Shown: positions 18,022 through 27,285, counted from the first letter of the stretch. The stretch is DNA of 49,306 nucleotides from an uncultured Neglectibacter sp. (GCA_904374805.1 CAJFEW010000024.1:1-49306); one strand, 5' to 3'. The notes: generated from the sequence alone by a model not told the origin. Translations and numbers: made by a program.

Positions 18022-18070
18022 AAAAAAAGTGGTGTATTCCCCACGATTTGGGAGGTACACCACTTTTTTT
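18022..18070. terminator. Bidirectional terminator-like hairpin
   Basis: AAAAAAAGTGGTGTA (18022-18036) and its exact complement (18056-18070) form a 15-bp stem around a 19-nt loop, with A- and T-runs at the base suiting either strand. It could stop the minus-strand acetyltransferase transcript, whose stop codon lies about 65 nt away. Confidence 0.55.
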
Positions 18071-18134
18071 GAAACGTTCTTTTCACAAACCACCAGCTTG
18101 TGTGGTATAAGGAACCGTTTTCCGCCAGGCGCTC

Positions 18135-18608
18135 TCACAAGAGCATCTCAAACTCAATCTCGTGGCGCAGAGGGATCTGGTTCTCTCCCACTGCGGGAAT
18201 GCCCGGTTTGAGCTTCCGGGCCAAATCCATGGCGTTTCGGTAAAAGTTGGACATATCAAATCCGCGCCGCTGATAGAAGCGCAGAGCCCGGATATTGTCG
18301 TTGGTGGTGATGAGCACTACCCGGCGGCACTTCTGGTCCCGGGCCTCTTGCACTGCCAGATCTACCAGCGCCGAACCAATCCCCTGGTTTTCCCGCAGGC
18401 TGTCCAGGGACAAAATCTCTAAAGTATCCCCCTGTACGGCGTAGGTGAGCAGCCCCACCAGCACGCCCTCATCCATGCAGAGAAAGCCTTCTGCGTCCCT
18501 CATATCCACCTCCCGGTCCCGGATCACCATGGTGGTCCCATGCCAGTGCTCCAGAAGGAATTTTAAAACTGTCCCTCGATCCTGCTCTTCCAACCTTGTG
18601 TAGTGCAA
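18135..18608 (-). CDS. GNAT-family N-acetyltransferase
   Basis: This 157-residue protein has the GNAT fold. The acetyl-CoA pyrophosphate loop is SLRENQGIGSALVDLAV near residue 70, and a late RALRFYQRRGFDMSNFY motif marks the last strand and helix. It transfers an acetyl group from acetyl-CoA to an amine; the acceptor cannot be told from sequence. It has its own promoter and appears monocistronic. Confidence 0.88.
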   Translation of the reverse strand: MHYTRLEEQDRGTVLKFLLEHWHGTTMVIRDREVDMRDAEGFLCMDEGVLVGLLTYAVQGDTLEILSLDSLRENQGIGSALVDLAVQEARDQKCRRVVLITTNDNIRALRFYQRRGFDMSNFYRNAMDLARKLKPGIPAVGENQIPLRHEIEFEMLL

Positions 18609-18655
18609 ACTCCTCGCCTCCGTCTCTCGCGGCGCTCCCGCCTTTCTTGTAGAGT

Positions 18656-18684
18656 ATTCTACCCCCCGGGAAAAAGGTTGTCAA
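18656..18684 (-). promoter_or_regulatory. Promoter of the GNAT gene
   Basis: On the minus strand TTGACA is followed after 17 nt by TAGAAT, about 45 nt before the start codon. Confidence 0.65.
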
Positions 18685-18731
18685 GAAAGGGGCTTTTTTC
18701 AAAAGCAGCTTCCCCTGCCTAAAAAACAGAC

Positions 18732-18762
18732 AAAAGGCCAGGATTGCTCCCGGCCTTTTTTG
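18732..18762. terminator. Intrinsic terminator after the sugar acetyltransferase gene
   Basis: AAAAGGCC and GGCCTTTTTT flank a 12-nt loop. It is symmetrical enough to act on both strands, and lies 20 nt beyond the minus-strand stop at 18782. Confidence 0.7.
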
Positions 18763-18781
18763 TCCCAGCTATGACAGGCTG

Positions 18782-19447
18782 TTACGGGAGATTCTCCCCT
18801 TCCGGGTCAAAATCCAGCGGCTTATCCTTGTAGTAATACTCCCGGTCGCGCTGGCCGATCTCCCGGAGCACCCGGCAGGGATTTCCCACTGCTACCACGT
18901 TGGCGGGGATATCCTTGGTCACCACCGAGCCCGCGCCGATGACGCAGTTGTCCCCGATGGTGACCCCGGGGCACACCGTGACAGAGACCCCAAACCAGCA
19001 GTCCTTGCCAATGTGCACGGGCTTGGCATAGCACAGCAGCTTTTCCTCCCCCTGGGCCGTGCGGATAGCCCGGCGCTCCGAGGCCACCATGGGATGCACC
19101 GGGGTCACAATGGTCACATTGGGACCAAAATTGCAGTTGGCCCCAATGGTGACCTCCGCGTCGTCCTGGACGGTGAAGTTAAAATTGGCAAAGGTGTTGG
19201 CGCCGATCTTGGTGTGCTTGCCGTAATGAAAGGCGATGGGACCTTGGATCCGCACGCCCTCCCCCATCTCCCCTAGGATTTCGCGGAGGATGGCGTCCCG
19301 CTTTTCAAACTCGTCCTCGTGGGTCATATTGTAATCCACATCCAGATTGTGGGTTTTCCGCTTGATGGCCACCAGTTCCGGGTCAGCCGGGCAAAACAGG
19401 ATTCCCGCTTGGATTTTTTCCTCTTCCGGCACACAATGTTCAAACAT
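18782..19447 (-). CDS. Sugar O-acetyltransferase (LacA/NodL/maltose acetyltransferase family)
   Basis: This 221-residue protein has the MAT N-terminal helices (about residues 1-60). A left-handed beta-helix of hexapeptide repeats follows, for example FNFTVQDDAEVTIGANCNFGPNVTI and IGKDCWFGVSVTVCPGVTIGDNCVIGAGSVVTKDI. TPVHP carries the catalytic His region. It acetylates a hydroxyl of a sugar or galactoside with acetyl-CoA. The acceptor is unknown and no sugar operon adjoins it on the same strand. Confidence 0.9.
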   Translation of the reverse strand: MFEHCVPEEEKIQAGILFCPADPELVAIKRKTHNLDVDYNMTHEDEFEKRDAILREILGEMGEGVRIQGPIAFHYGKHTKIGANTFANFNFTVQDDAEVTIGANCNFGPNVTIVTPVHPMVASERRAIRTAQGEEKLLCYAKPVHIGKDCWFGVSVTVCPGVTIGDNCVIGAGSVVTKDIPANVVAVGNPCRVLREIGQRDREYYYKDKPLDFDPEGENLP

Positions 19448-19669
19448 AATTCTCGCTCCTTTTGCAAAAGGCCAGTGTGCGGCCCCACATCGGTCCTTGC
19501 CTTTCAGTTTTGTCTATGGTATGATTTTGCCATCAAAACCACGAAACCGGTAGGAAGGGCTCTTCGGGTTTCTATGGAAAATCCACCCTATTGCTAAGGG
19601 GCGCTTCCCTTAAAATCCCCGGAGTTTTCCACCCACTCTCCTATAAATAATCCGTCAAAGGTGATCCGT

Positions 19670-20560
19670 ATGCTAGAAAAAAACCAGCCGTTTTCCCCCA
19701 CTGGGAGCCAACGAGAGCAGCCTCCTCACGGCACGCCTTCTTTCCCTGTGGAGATCTTCGAGCTTTCCATCCCTGCATCGACCGTTCCCTGGCACTGGCA
19801 CGAGGATTGGGAGTACGTTTTGTGCACCAGGAACCGGGTGAAATGCAGCACCGCCCAAGGGGAGATCGTTCTGGACCCGGGCTATGGGGCGTTTCTGGGC
19901 CCCCGGGTGATCCATGAAATCACGGCGGAGGACGGCAGCTGCGGAATCCGCTCCCTGGTGTTCCACCCCCATTTTCTGGGAAGTGAGGAGAGCTTGATCT
20001 GGCAGAAATATGTGGCCCCGGTCCAGGAATGCGGCGCCATCAAGCTGAGCCCGGACATCCCCTGGCAGTGGGACTGCATGCACTTTTTCTGCGTGGCCTG
20101 GCACGCCATGAACCAACAGGGAGCCGGCTATGAAATCGAAACCCGCCAGGCTCTGGAAAACGCCGTCTACCGTCTGTCCCTGCAAACGGAGTTTCGGAAA
20201 AACAGCCTTTCGGAAAAAGCCCGGCGAAACACCCAACGTCTGGAGCAAATGCTCCAATTTATCCAGCAGAATTACGGGGAGGAGCTGACCGTCTCCCAAA
20301 TCGCGGACAGCGCTGCCATCAGCGAAAGCGAGTGCCTGCGCTGTTTTCGGAACAGCCTGCACACTGTACCCAGCCGCTATCTGCGAGACTTCCGCCTGCA
20401 AAAAGCGGAGACTCTGCTGCTCTCCACCCAGGAGACCAGCGCCAACATTGGGGCAGCCTGCGGTTTTTCTGACCCGGCCTATTTCACCAAGCTCTTCCGG
20501 GAAGTGAAGGGCTGCACCCCGCTGGAATATCGGAAGCGCCACAATGCCACGAGGATGTAG
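19670..20560 (+). CDS. AraC-family transcriptional regulator
   Basis: An N-terminal cupin sensor (WHWHEDWEYVLCTRNRVKCS near residue 40) is followed by a C-terminal double helix-turn-helix (about residues 190-290) with ISESECLRCFRNS and ACGFSDPAYFTKLFREVKG. The ATG at 19670 is chosen because AAAGGTG lies 6 nt upstream; the GTG nine bases earlier would overlap that site. It lies tail-to-tail with fucI across a terminator and head-to-head with the acetyltransferase gene. Its target may be that acetyltransferase or a distant sugar system. Confidence 0.88.
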   Translation: MLEKNQPFSPTGSQREQPPHGTPSFPVEIFELSIPASTVPWHWHEDWEYVLCTRNRVKCSTAQGEIVLDPGYGAFLGPRVIHEITAEDGSCGIRSLVFHPHFLGSEESLIWQKYVAPVQECGAIKLSPDIPWQWDCMHFFCVAWHAMNQQGAGYEIETRQALENAVYRLSLQTEFRKNSLSEKARRNTQRLEQMLQFIQQNYGEELTVSQIADSAAISESECLRCFRNSLHTVPSRYLRDFRLQKAETLLLSTQETSANIGAACGFSDPAYFTKLFREVKGCTPLEYRKRHNATRM

Positions 20561-20623
20561 CCGGAAAACAGTTTTATCACACCTAGATCGAGGCCATCCC
20601 CACCGGGCAGGCTTCGAGCGCGC

Positions 20624-20658
20624 AAAAGCGGCTGCCGCAGGAGAGCGGCAGCCGCTTT
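20624..20658. terminator. Shared bidirectional terminator between AraC gene and fucI
   Basis: AAAGCGGCTGCCGC (20625-20638) and its exact complement (20645-20658) make a 14-bp stem with a 6-nt loop, between two converging genes. The T-runs are short (3-4 nt) on both sides. Confidence 0.7.
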
Positions 20659-20678
20659 GTGGAGAAGGGGCAATATAT

Positions 20679-22451
20679 TTATCGATACAGGGGACCGTAG
20701 TGCTTGCAGGCGGCGAAGTCTGCGGCCTCGGTGTCCTTGGTGCCAAAAGCGGCCCAGGCGTGAGGACGGTACACCTTCTCCTCCGGCACGTTGTGCAGGG
20801 CCACGGGGATACGCAGCATGGAGGCCAAGGTGATCAAATCGGCGCCCACATGGCCGTAGACCGTTACGCCGTGGTTGGCGCCCCAGTTGGCCATAACGCT
20901 GTACACGTCCCGGAAGGCGCCCTCGCCGGTGGTGCGGGGCACAAACCAGGTAGTGGGCCAGGTGGGATCGGTGCGCTGGTCAATGGGGGTGTGGATGTCG
21001 TCGGGCAGGTTGGCGGTCCAGCCCTCGGCGATTTGCAGCACAGGGCCTACGCCCTCCACCACGTTCACCCGCAGCATGGTCACAGGCATCTCAGCGGTGC
21101 AGCGGAAGTGGCTGGAGAAGCCGCCGCCCCGGAAGTACTCGTAGTTGGCCCGGCGCCAGTCGGTGGCCTCCAGGCAGGCGTGCATGTCCTGCAGGCAGGC
21201 GTGCATGTCCTGCTCCGTCATCTCCCAGAAGGGCTTCATCACGTGCTCGCCCTTTTCATTGGTGGCGGCGCCGTTGCCGTCCAGAGCGGTGGCGCCGGAG
21301 TTGATCAGGTGGATAAAGCCGTGGGCGGCCACGCCTTCGGGCTTATAGCCGGTGACCCGCTCGCAGGCCTCGGGGCTCCAGTAGGTGCGCACGTCGTGGA
21401 AGCAGGGAGCCGTGCCGGAAACCAAGGTGCCCAGCAGCATGGAGACGCCGTTGAGGGTGTCGTTCTCCGTGGCGAAGGGGGTGGGCTGCTTGGGGCCGTT
21501 CCAGTCGAAGGTAGAGGCCCAGTCGGTCCAGTTGCGCTGTCCCTGGAAGCCGCCGGCCACGGCATTTTTGCCCAGGGCCTCCTCGTGCCAGCCCATCTCA
21601 TCCAGCTTGGGGTTGCCGTAGAGAATGTCCCGGATGACCAAAGTCATCTTGGTGAGGAACTCCCAATCCTTGTCCGGAGGGACCACCTTGGACTTGCGGA
21701 TCATCTCCGGCAGGTCTTTGCTGGCGTTGATATCCAAGCCCTCGTGGCAGTTGGCCTTGACCCAGGCGATGGCCTTCTCGTACTCCTCGTGGTCGTAGAT
21801 CTCCAGGGTGATGCGGCGGGCAACCTCGGTCATGTCCACCCACTCGGGGCGGATGCCCAGGTACTTCTGGAACATACTGGCGTTGCAATAGCTGCCTGCA
21901 ATGCCCATGGCCACACCGCCCACGTTGACGTAGGACTTGTTCTTCATCCAGCCCACAGCTACGGCGCACTTGGCAAAGCGAAGAATTTTCTCCGCAGCGT
22001 CGGGGGGCACAGAGGTATCCGTGGCCTCTTGTACATCGTGGCCGTAAATGGAGAAGGCGGGCAGACCCTTCTGGGCGTGGGCGGCCATGACGGCAGCCAG
22101 GTATACAGCGCCGGGACGCTCGGTGCCGTTAAAGCCCCACACGGCCTTGATGGTCCGGGGATCCATGTCGAAGGTCTCGCTGCCGTAGCACCAGCAGCGG
22201 GTGACGGTGAGAGTTGCCACCACATTCTGGGTGGAGAACTTGTCGGCGCAGGCAGCGGCCTCCGCGCCGCCGCCAATGGTGGAGTCCGCGATGACGCACT
22301 GCACAGGGGTACCGTCGGGATAGCGCAGATTCTCCTCGATGAGCGCCTTGGCGCTGTGGGCCATAGCCATGGTTTGCTCTTCCAGGCTCTCCCGGATACC
22401 GCCCCAGCGGCCGTCAATGGTGGGGCGAATGCCAATCTTTGGATACAACAT
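20679..22451 (-). CDS. fucI: L-fucose isomerase
   Basis: Converts L-fucose to L-fuculose (Mn-dependent). The 590-residue length matches the family. It has the typical N-terminal [15 protein letters not shown], mid-region [26 protein letters not shown] and C-terminal [17 protein letters not shown]. The ATG at 22451 has AGGAGG 8 nt upstream; a longer frame would start at a TTG inside that region. A 7-residue segment (QDMHACL) is tandemly duplicated near residue 415 by an exact 21-bp repeat. It is the last gene of the fucose operon, 23 nt after the kinase. Confidence 0.96.
   Translation of the reverse strand: MLYPKIGIRPTIDGRWGGIRESLEEQTMAMAHSAKALIEENLRYPDGTPVQCVIADSTIGGGAEAAACADKFSTQNVVATLTVTRCWCYGSETFDMDPRTIKAVWGFNGTERPGAVYLAAVMAAHAQKGLPAFSIYGHDVQEATDTSVPPDAAEKILRFAKCAVAVGWMKNKSYVNVGGVAMGIAGSYCNASMFQKYLGIRPEWVDMTEVARRITLEIYDHEEYEKAIAWVKANCHEGLDINASKDLPEMIRKSKVVPPDKDWEFLTKMTLVIRDILYGNPKLDEMGWHEEALGKNAVAGGFQGQRNWTDWASTFDWNGPKQPTPFATENDTLNGVSMLLGTLVSGTAPCFHDVRTYWSPEACERVTGYKPEGVAAHGFIHLINSGATALDGNGAATNEKGEHVMKPFWEMTEQDMHACLQDMHACLEATDWRRANYEYFRGGGFSSHFRCTAEMPVTMLRVNVVEGVGPVLQIAEGWTANLPDDIHTPIDQRTDPTWPTTWFVPRTTGEGAFRDVYSVMANWGANHGVTVYGHVGADLITLASMLRIPVALHNVPEEKVYRPHAWAAFGTKDTEAADFAACKHYGPLYR
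21171..21212. repeat. Exact 21-bp tandem duplication inside fucI
   Basis: Two identical 21-bp copies (21171-21191 and 21192-21212) lie in frame, duplicating seven residues. Their identity at every position suggests a recent slippage event. Confidence 0.95.
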
Positions 22452-22474
22452 GAGAAATTCCTCCTTCAAAAGTT

Positions 22475-23911
22475 TTAGGCAGTTGCATGACGCAACATAG
22501 TTTCATAGGCTTGATAGCTTGCTTCCCAACTTGCAGAATCCTGGGGCTCATAGCGGGTGACCTTCTCCGTGCGGGCGATGAGCTCCCGGCCTTGGGCAAT
22601 GTTCTCCAGCTGGCCCAGGGCCTTTAGCTGGAGGAGGATGTTCCCCAGGGCGGTGGCCTCCACAGGTCCGGCTATCACGGGGATACCGGTGCAGGCGGCG
22701 GTCATGCGGCAGAGCAGGCCATCCTTGGCGCCGCCTCCCAACACGTGGAGGGCGGAGAAGCTCTTGCCGGTAGCCTGGGTCAGCTGGCCCAGGGCAAAGC
22801 GGTATTTCAAAGCCAGGCTCTCATAGATGCAGCGCATCACCTGGCCGACGGTTTCGGGAACCGGCTGGCCTGTGCGGCGGCAGAAGTCCCGCACCCGGCC
22901 GGGAATGTCCCCAGGAGGGGCAAACTCCGGCGCGTCCGGATCGATGAAGCTGCGCAGGGGCTGGGCCTCCAAAGCCAGACGCTCCAAGTCGGCGTAGGAG
23001 TACGCCTGCCCCTCCCGGCGCCACTGGCGGCGGCTCTCCTGAATCAGCCACAGGCCGATGATATTCTTTAAGTAATTGATCTTTCCGTTAGCGCCGATCT
23101 CGTTGGAAAGCCCCAGCTCCCGGCTCTGGTCCGTGAGAATGGGCGCCTCCAGTTCGCAGCCCAGCAGACTCCAGGTGCCGCAGGAGAGAAACGCCGCGTC
23201 CTTGTCCGGGGCGGGCAAAGCTGCCACGGCGCACTGGGTGTCGTGGCCTGCGGCGGCGATGACCTTGGCCCCCTGGTACTCCCCCACCACCGTGCCGCTT
23301 TTCACCAGGGGCGCAAACAGCTCCTGGGGGATGTGAAAGGCAGAGAGCACCTGCGGGCTCCAGCTGTGGGAACAGGGGTCCAGCAGCTGGCTGGTGGAGG
23401 CAATGGTGGTCTCGCAGGCCTGGGCGCCGCACAGGGCCCAGGCAAACAAATCGGGCATAAACAGCAGGCGGCGGGCCTTTTCCCACAGCGGGGGCTCCTG
23501 CTGCTGCAGGGCCAGCAGCTGGTACAGGCTGTTGATGGGTAAAATCTGGGTGCCGGTGGCCCGGTAGAGCTCACCGGCGGGCAGGGACCGGAAGGCCTGT
23601 TCCACCAGGCCAGCGGTGCGCTGGTCCCGATAGTGAACAGGGTCCTCCAGCAGGCGGCCCTCTGCGTCCAACAGGCCAAAGTCCACACCCCAGGTGTCAA
23701 AGGCCAAGCTGTCCACCGGGCCGGCCTTCTGAGCGCCCAGGCGGACGTTTGCCAGCAGGTCCTCAAAGTCCCAGCGGAGGTGGCCCTCCTTTTCCCGCGG
23801 GTTGTTCTCAAAGCGGTGCACCTCTTGGTAAGAGAGCGCCCCTTTTTCGTAGGCGCCCAAAATGGCCCGGCCGCTGGAAGCGCCAAAGTCAAAGGCAAGA
23901 ACCCGGCTCAT
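22475..23911 (-). CDS. FGGY kinase, RhaB-like, probably L-fuculokinase
   Basis: This 478-residue FGGY carbohydrate kinase begins with the ATP-site [12 protein letters not shown], and has [11 protein letters not shown] near residue 70, a central [14 protein letters not shown] (catalytic Asp) and [15 protein letters not shown] near 395. The sequence style is that of rhamnulokinases rather than E. coli FucK. Sitting between fucU and fucI, it should phosphorylate L-fuculose to L-fuculose-1-phosphate; the assignment rests on context. It overlaps fucU by 4 nt. Confidence 0.85.
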   Translation of the reverse strand: MSRVLAFDFGASSGRAILGAYEKGALSYQEVHRFENNPREKEGHLRWDFEDLLANVRLGAQKAGPVDSLAFDTWGVDFGLLDAEGRLLEDPVHYRDQRTAGLVEQAFRSLPAGELYRATGTQILPINSLYQLLALQQQEPPLWEKARRLLFMPDLFAWALCGAQACETTIASTSQLLDPCSHSWSPQVLSAFHIPQELFAPLVKSGTVVGEYQGAKVIAAAGHDTQCAVAALPAPDKDAAFLSCGTWSLLGCELEAPILTDQSRELGLSNEIGANGKINYLKNIIGLWLIQESRRQWRREGQAYSYADLERLALEAQPLRSFIDPDAPEFAPPGDIPGRVRDFCRRTGQPVPETVGQVMRCIYESLALKYRFALGQLTQATGKSFSALHVLGGGAKDGLLCRMTAACTGIPVIAGPVEATALGNILLQLKALGQLENIAQGRELIARTEKVTRYEPQDSASWEASYQAYETMLRHATA

Positions 23912-24342
23912 TGGACCACTCCCTTTTTCAGCAAAATGTTGGCATAGATGGCCGTTTCGCCGGTGGCCACAATGGCGTAGGCCCTTTTCGCCCTCTCGTA
24001 GAAGGCAAAGCGCTCCATTTTCTCCACGGCCTGGGGATCCTCCCCGTGCTTGGCCAGCAGCGCCCGGTACTCCTCCCAGATGGTGGGCTGCACGTCGTCC
24101 CCAGGGACCACCTCCATCAAGGCGGCGGGCTGAGACACGTACTGGTCCAGGGGGATGAGCTGCAGCACCGCGTCCAAGAGCTCCGGCACCGTGTGGCCGT
24201 CGGCGCGAAGGACCACCCCGTCTTTGCCCATGCTCTCCGCAGGAAAGTTCCCATCGGCCAGCACAATTTCATCGCCATGGCCCATCTCCGCCAGCACTTT
24301 CAAAAGTTCTGGGGAGAGGACGGCGGGGATACCTTTCAGCAT
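23908..24342 (-). CDS. fucU: L-fucose mutarotase
   Basis: RbsD/FucU-fold protein that interconverts the alpha and beta anomers of L-fucose. MLKGIPAVLSPELLKVLAEMGHGDEIVLADGNFPAES is the family N-terminus with the catalytic His. AYAIVATGETAIYANILLKKGV is the C-terminal signature. The ATG at 24342 (144 residues) has GGTGAG just upstream and matches the family length; the longer frame opens with a TTG. It starts just after the fucA stop and overlaps the kinase start as ATGA. Confidence 0.93.
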   Translation of the reverse strand: MLKGIPAVLSPELLKVLAEMGHGDEIVLADGNFPAESMGKDGVVLRADGHTVPELLDAVLQLIPLDQYVSQPAALMEVVPGDDVQPTIWEEYRALLAKHGEDPQAVEKMERFAFYERAKRAYAIVATGETAIYANILLKKGVVQ

Positions 24343-24346
24343 GGTC

Positions 24347-25045
24347 TCACCCCAATCCGTTGTCAAATTTTTTGTAGCCGGGGTGACGGCCAGTCACCCG
24401 ATAAAAGCCCCGCAGGTCGATGAGCTTTTGGATGTTCTCCCGGCTGATGTCGTGGCTGCCCCCCAGAATCACCGCGTTGATGGTGATTTTCGCCCACAGC
24501 TCTAAGCTCTCCATGCGGTAAAAGGCGGTGATCACATCGCTGCCCACTGCCAAGGCGCCGTGGTTTTCCAGCAGCATCACGTCGTGCTCCTCCAGATAGG
24601 GCTCGATGGCGTCGGGCACTTCGGTGGTGCTGGGGGTGCCGTAGGGAGTCAAGGGCACGCTGCCGATGACGGTGACATCCTCGATCATGTTGTACATATC
24701 CATAGCCTTGTGGGCCACGGCAAAGCCTGTGGCGCCAGGGGGATGGGCGTGAACCACACACATCACATCCGGGCGTTTCTCGTAGCAGCGCAGGTGCATT
24801 TTCATCTCGCTGGAGGGACGCAGGCCCTCTTGGCCCTCCAGGACCTTCAGGTCCTTGTCCACCCGCAGCAGCTTCTCCGGGGTGATAAAACTCTTGCTCA
24901 TGCCCGTGGGGGTGCACAGGAAGTTGCCGTCGTCCAGCCGGGCGGAAACGTTGCCGTCATTGGCGGCCACCCAACCCAGCTGCCACATCTTGTGGCACAC
25001 GTCGCAAATCTGCTCTTTCAACTCGTTGATACGCGCAGTATCCAT
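24347..25045 (-). CDS. fucA: L-fuculose-phosphate aldolase (class II)
   Basis: Zinc aldolase that splits L-fuculose-1-phosphate into DHAP and L-lactaldehyde. Motifs: AANDGNVSARL near residue 27, TPTGMSK near 45, the metal ligand pair VVHAHPPGATGFA near 97 and ENHGALAVGSD near 160. It is the first gene of the fucose operon, with AAAGGAG 9 nt upstream. No fucose permease or lactaldehyde reductase lies in the operon; a distant alcohol dehydrogenase would have to handle L-lactaldehyde. Confidence 0.94.
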   Translation of the reverse strand: MDTARINELKEQICDVCHKMWQLGWVAANDGNVSARLDDGNFLCTPTGMSKSFITPEKLLRVDKDLKVLEGQEGLRPSSEMKMHLRCYEKRPDVMCVVHAHPPGATGFAVAHKAMDMYNMIEDVTVIGSVPLTPYGTPSTTEVPDAIEPYLEEHDVMLLENHGALAVGSDVITAFYRMESLELWAKITINAVILGGSHDISRENIQKLIDLRGFYRVTGRHPGYKKFDNGLG

Positions 25046-25082
25046 GGAGGGACACTCCTTTCCTCAGTTGCCATATAGTTGC

Positions 25083-25122
25083 ATTATATCGGATTGAAAG
25101 AATCCCTGTCTTGGGGTATAAT
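25083..25122. promoter_or_regulatory. Divergent promoters of the fucose operon and its AraC regulator
   Basis: Plus strand: TTGAAA (25094-25099), 17 nt, TATAAT (25117-25122), serving the regulator. Minus strand: a perfect TATAAT (complement at 25083-25088) without a good -35, serving fucA, as expected if an activator is required. The two overlap, so expression is probably mutually tuned. Confidence 0.6.
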
Positions 25123-25164
25123 CAAAAAAACTAGGAGAATATTCACTTTTTTGGAGGCTTTTCC

Positions 25165-26025
25165 ATGCGCTACTTGGCCACCCACGAACACGCCCCGCGA
25201 GGCACCTTTGACTTTCCCATTGCACTGTATTATGTGGACCCCTCCCACCCCCGGTATGAGATGCCCTTCCACTGGCACATGGAGCACGAGCTGATTCTGG
25301 TGCTCCAGGGAGTCCTGCACCTCTCGGTAGAGGGGAAGGCCTGCGATTTGACCCAGGGGGACTGCATGCTCATTGGAGACGGCTCCATTCACGGAGGTAC
25401 GCCGGAGGGCTGCATCTACGAATGTTTGGTCTTCGACCTGGAGCGCTTTCTGGCGGGGACCACCACCTGCGGCCAGCGGGTGGCTTTGCTCACCGAGGGA
25501 GACGCCCGGCTGGAGGGGAAATTCCCTGCGGGCGCCCAGGCTGCGGCCATTGTGAACCAGCTGTTCCAAGCCATGGAGACAGAGCGCCCCGGCTATGAGC
25601 TGACCACTATGGGCCTGCTGTGGCAGCTGTGGGGGGAACTGCTTGGAAAGCGGCTGCTGGGAACGGCGGAGCCTGGTCTACCTCGGGATATGCACCGGGC
25701 CCAAGCGGTGAAAAACGTGCTGCGGCGCATCCGTTCCAGCTACAGCCAGCCCCTCACGCTGGAGGATCTGGCCGCCGAGGCCGCCTTAGAGCCCAAGTAT
25801 TTCTGCCGGGTGTTCCGGCAAATCACCGGGCGCACACCCATCAATTACTTAAACTATTACCGGGTGGAATGCGCCGCCGAGCTGCTGTGCACCACCCAGG
25901 GGAGCATCACGGACATTGCCCTGGAGTGCGGGTTTGGGGACGTGAGCTACTTTAGCCGGATGTTCCGCCGGTACAAGGGCCAGACCCCCGGCCAGTACCG
26001 CCGGGCCCATCCGGTGGCGGGCTGA
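25165..26025 (+). CDS. AraC-family regulator, probable activator of the fucose operon
   Basis: The N-terminal cupin (PFHWHMEHELILVLQGVLHLSVEG near residue 35) should bind the inducer. The C-terminal ~100 residues hold two helix-turn-helix units with LEPKYFCRVFRQITGRTP and ECGFGDVSYFSRMFRRYKGQTPGQYR. The gene is transcribed away from fucA through an overlapping promoter region. L-fucose or a related deoxysugar is therefore the likely signal, inferred from position only. Confidence 0.9.
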   Translation: MRYLATHEHAPRGTFDFPIALYYVDPSHPRYEMPFHWHMEHELILVLQGVLHLSVEGKACDLTQGDCMLIGDGSIHGGTPEGCIYECLVFDLERFLAGTTTCGQRVALLTEGDARLEGKFPAGAQAAAIVNQLFQAMETERPGYELTTMGLLWQLWGELLGKRLLGTAEPGLPRDMHRAQAVKNVLRRIRSSYSQPLTLEDLAAEAALEPKYFCRVFRQITGRTPINYLNYYRVECAAELLCTTQGSITDIALECGFGDVSYFSRMFRRYKGQTPGQYRRAHPVAG

Positions 26026-26085
26026 AGCAGAAGCCGGCCCCTTCGGAATCCGCTAAACAATACCCCCCCCTTCGACGGCCTTTCC

Positions 26086-26114
26086 TTGCTTTTTTTCCTG
26101 GTTTCCCCTACAAT
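26086..26114 (+). promoter_or_regulatory. Promoter of the DUF4317 gene
   Basis: TTGCTT, a 17-nt spacer and TACAAT, 35 nt upstream of the start codon. Confidence 0.55.
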
Positions 26115-26148
26115 AGTGTGGAAACTTACACAAGCGAGGTACCGCTCT

Positions 26149-27285
26149 ATGCATACAAAAGAAGTGTCCGAGCTGCGCCGCCGGTGGCAGGTGGAGAAAA
26201 ACGCCGTGAAGCGGATTTACGGCTGCTACGTGAACGCCAGCGGGGAGATCGTCACCGATCTGGACGAGCCCCTGTCCCTCATGCCCCAGGAGGAGGCGGA
26301 GCAGTATTTTTCCCTGCTGAAAAAGGCCCTCTCCGGCAAGCTGGGGAAAAATTTGATCGACTTGGTGTTCTCCACCCAGCAGGTGGCGGACAGCGACGAG
26401 CACCGGCTGCTCATGGCCCTGCGGGACTCTGGCCTGCAGGACGGGAAAGCCCGGCAGGCCTTCTACCAAAAGGCTGTGGAGAGCCTGCACCTGGAGGGCA
26501 ACTACCTGCTGCTCCTGGCCCACGACACCTACGATGTGCCCACCAAAGCCAAGGACGGCGCCGCCCTGGAGGACGGGGAGAACGTCTTTTCCTACCTCCT
26601 CTGCGCGGTGTGCCCCGTGAAGGAGGGCAAGCCTGGCTTAGGCTACTACGCCGGGGACAACGAGTTCCACTGCTTCGTGCCCCAAACCGTGGCGTCCCCA
26701 GAGTGCGGGTTTCTGTTCCCCGCCTTTGACGACCGGGCCGCCAATCTCTACAACACCCTGTTCTACTGCCGGAAACCCGACGCCCTGCCCCAGGAGTTTA
26801 TTGAAAACGTATTCCACACAGACGTGCCCATGGCCGCGGAACAGCAGAAGGAGACCTTCCGGGAATCCTTGGCGGAAGCCTTAGGCCAAGCTTGCAGCAT
26901 GGACGTGGTCCAGGTGGTGTACAGCCAGCTGGACGGGATGCTCACGGAGCACAAGGAATCCGGCAGCAGCGAGCCCCTCACCGTCACCGCCAAGGACTTG
27001 GCCCACATCCTCCAGGGCTGTGAGGTGCCGGAGGAGAGCGTCCAGGCCTTCCAGGCCCTGTGCGATGAGAAGTTTGGGGAGGGCGTGGCCCTGAACCCCG
27101 CCAATCTCATCGACCCGGGGAAGGTGGAGATCAAAACGCCCCAGGTGTCCCTCACCGTGGAGGCGGACTACTCCCCCCTGGTGCAGACCCGAGTCATCGA
27201 CGGGCAAAAGTACTTGCTCATCCCCGCCGGGGAGGGCGTGGAGTTTAACGGCCTGGCGGTGCACATTCCCCAGGAGGAAGCGTAA
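26149..27285 (+). CDS. DUF4317 family protein, function unknown
   Basis: This 378-residue cytoplasmic protein starts MHTKEVSELRRRW and carries RIYGCYVNASGEIV near residue 24, both typical of DUF4317 proteins of gut Clostridia. It has no signal peptide or transmembrane segment and no recognised catalytic motif. The acidic mid-region and the C-terminal segment ending in TRVIDGQKYLLIPAGEGVEFNG suggest a two-domain protein. GAGGT lies 8 nt before the ATG at 26149; the open frame upstream of it has no ribosome binding site. It is monocistronic with its own promoter and terminator. Confidence 0.82.
   Translation: MHTKEVSELRRRWQVEKNAVKRIYGCYVNASGEIVTDLDEPLSLMPQEEAEQYFSLLKKALSGKLGKNLIDLVFSTQQVADSDEHRLLMALRDSGLQDGKARQAFYQKAVESLHLEGNYLLLLAHDTYDVPTKAKDGAALEDGENVFSYLLCAVCPVKEGKPGLGYYAGDNEFHCFVPQTVASPECGFLFPAFDDRAANLYNTLFYCRKPDALPQEFIENVFHTDVPMAAEQQKETFRESLAEALGQACSMDVVQVVYSQLDGMLTEHKESGSSEPLTVTAKDLAHILQGCEVPEESVQAFQALCDEKFGEGVALNPANLIDPGKVEIKTPQVSLTVEADYSPLVQTRVIDGQKYLLIPAGEGVEFNGLAVHIPQEEA

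Larger units (their letters stand above)
17703..18134. other. Gene-free stretch after tRNA-Leu with dyads and short direct repeats
   Basis: No coding region is convincing here; the only short frames overlap the dyads. The stretch contains a nested dyad, three related 11-nt direct repeats spaced exactly 11 nt apart (starting at 17837, 17848 and 17859, consensus roughly TnACACGAAAA), and a 15-bp hairpin near the right end. The 3' end of a tRNA gene is a common integration target, so this may be a scar of a lost or moved integrative element. No integrase remnant was identified. Confidence 0.35.

Noticed and set aside
17947-18138. A 63-codon minus-strand frame downstream of tRNA-Leu
   Set aside because: Its coding span includes the 15-bp terminator-like hairpin, it has no ribosome binding site, and it overlaps the GNAT stop region.
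20544-22478. A 644-codon plus-strand open frame opposite fucI
   Set aside because: Antisense shadow with Gly/His/Val-rich composition; fucI is clear.
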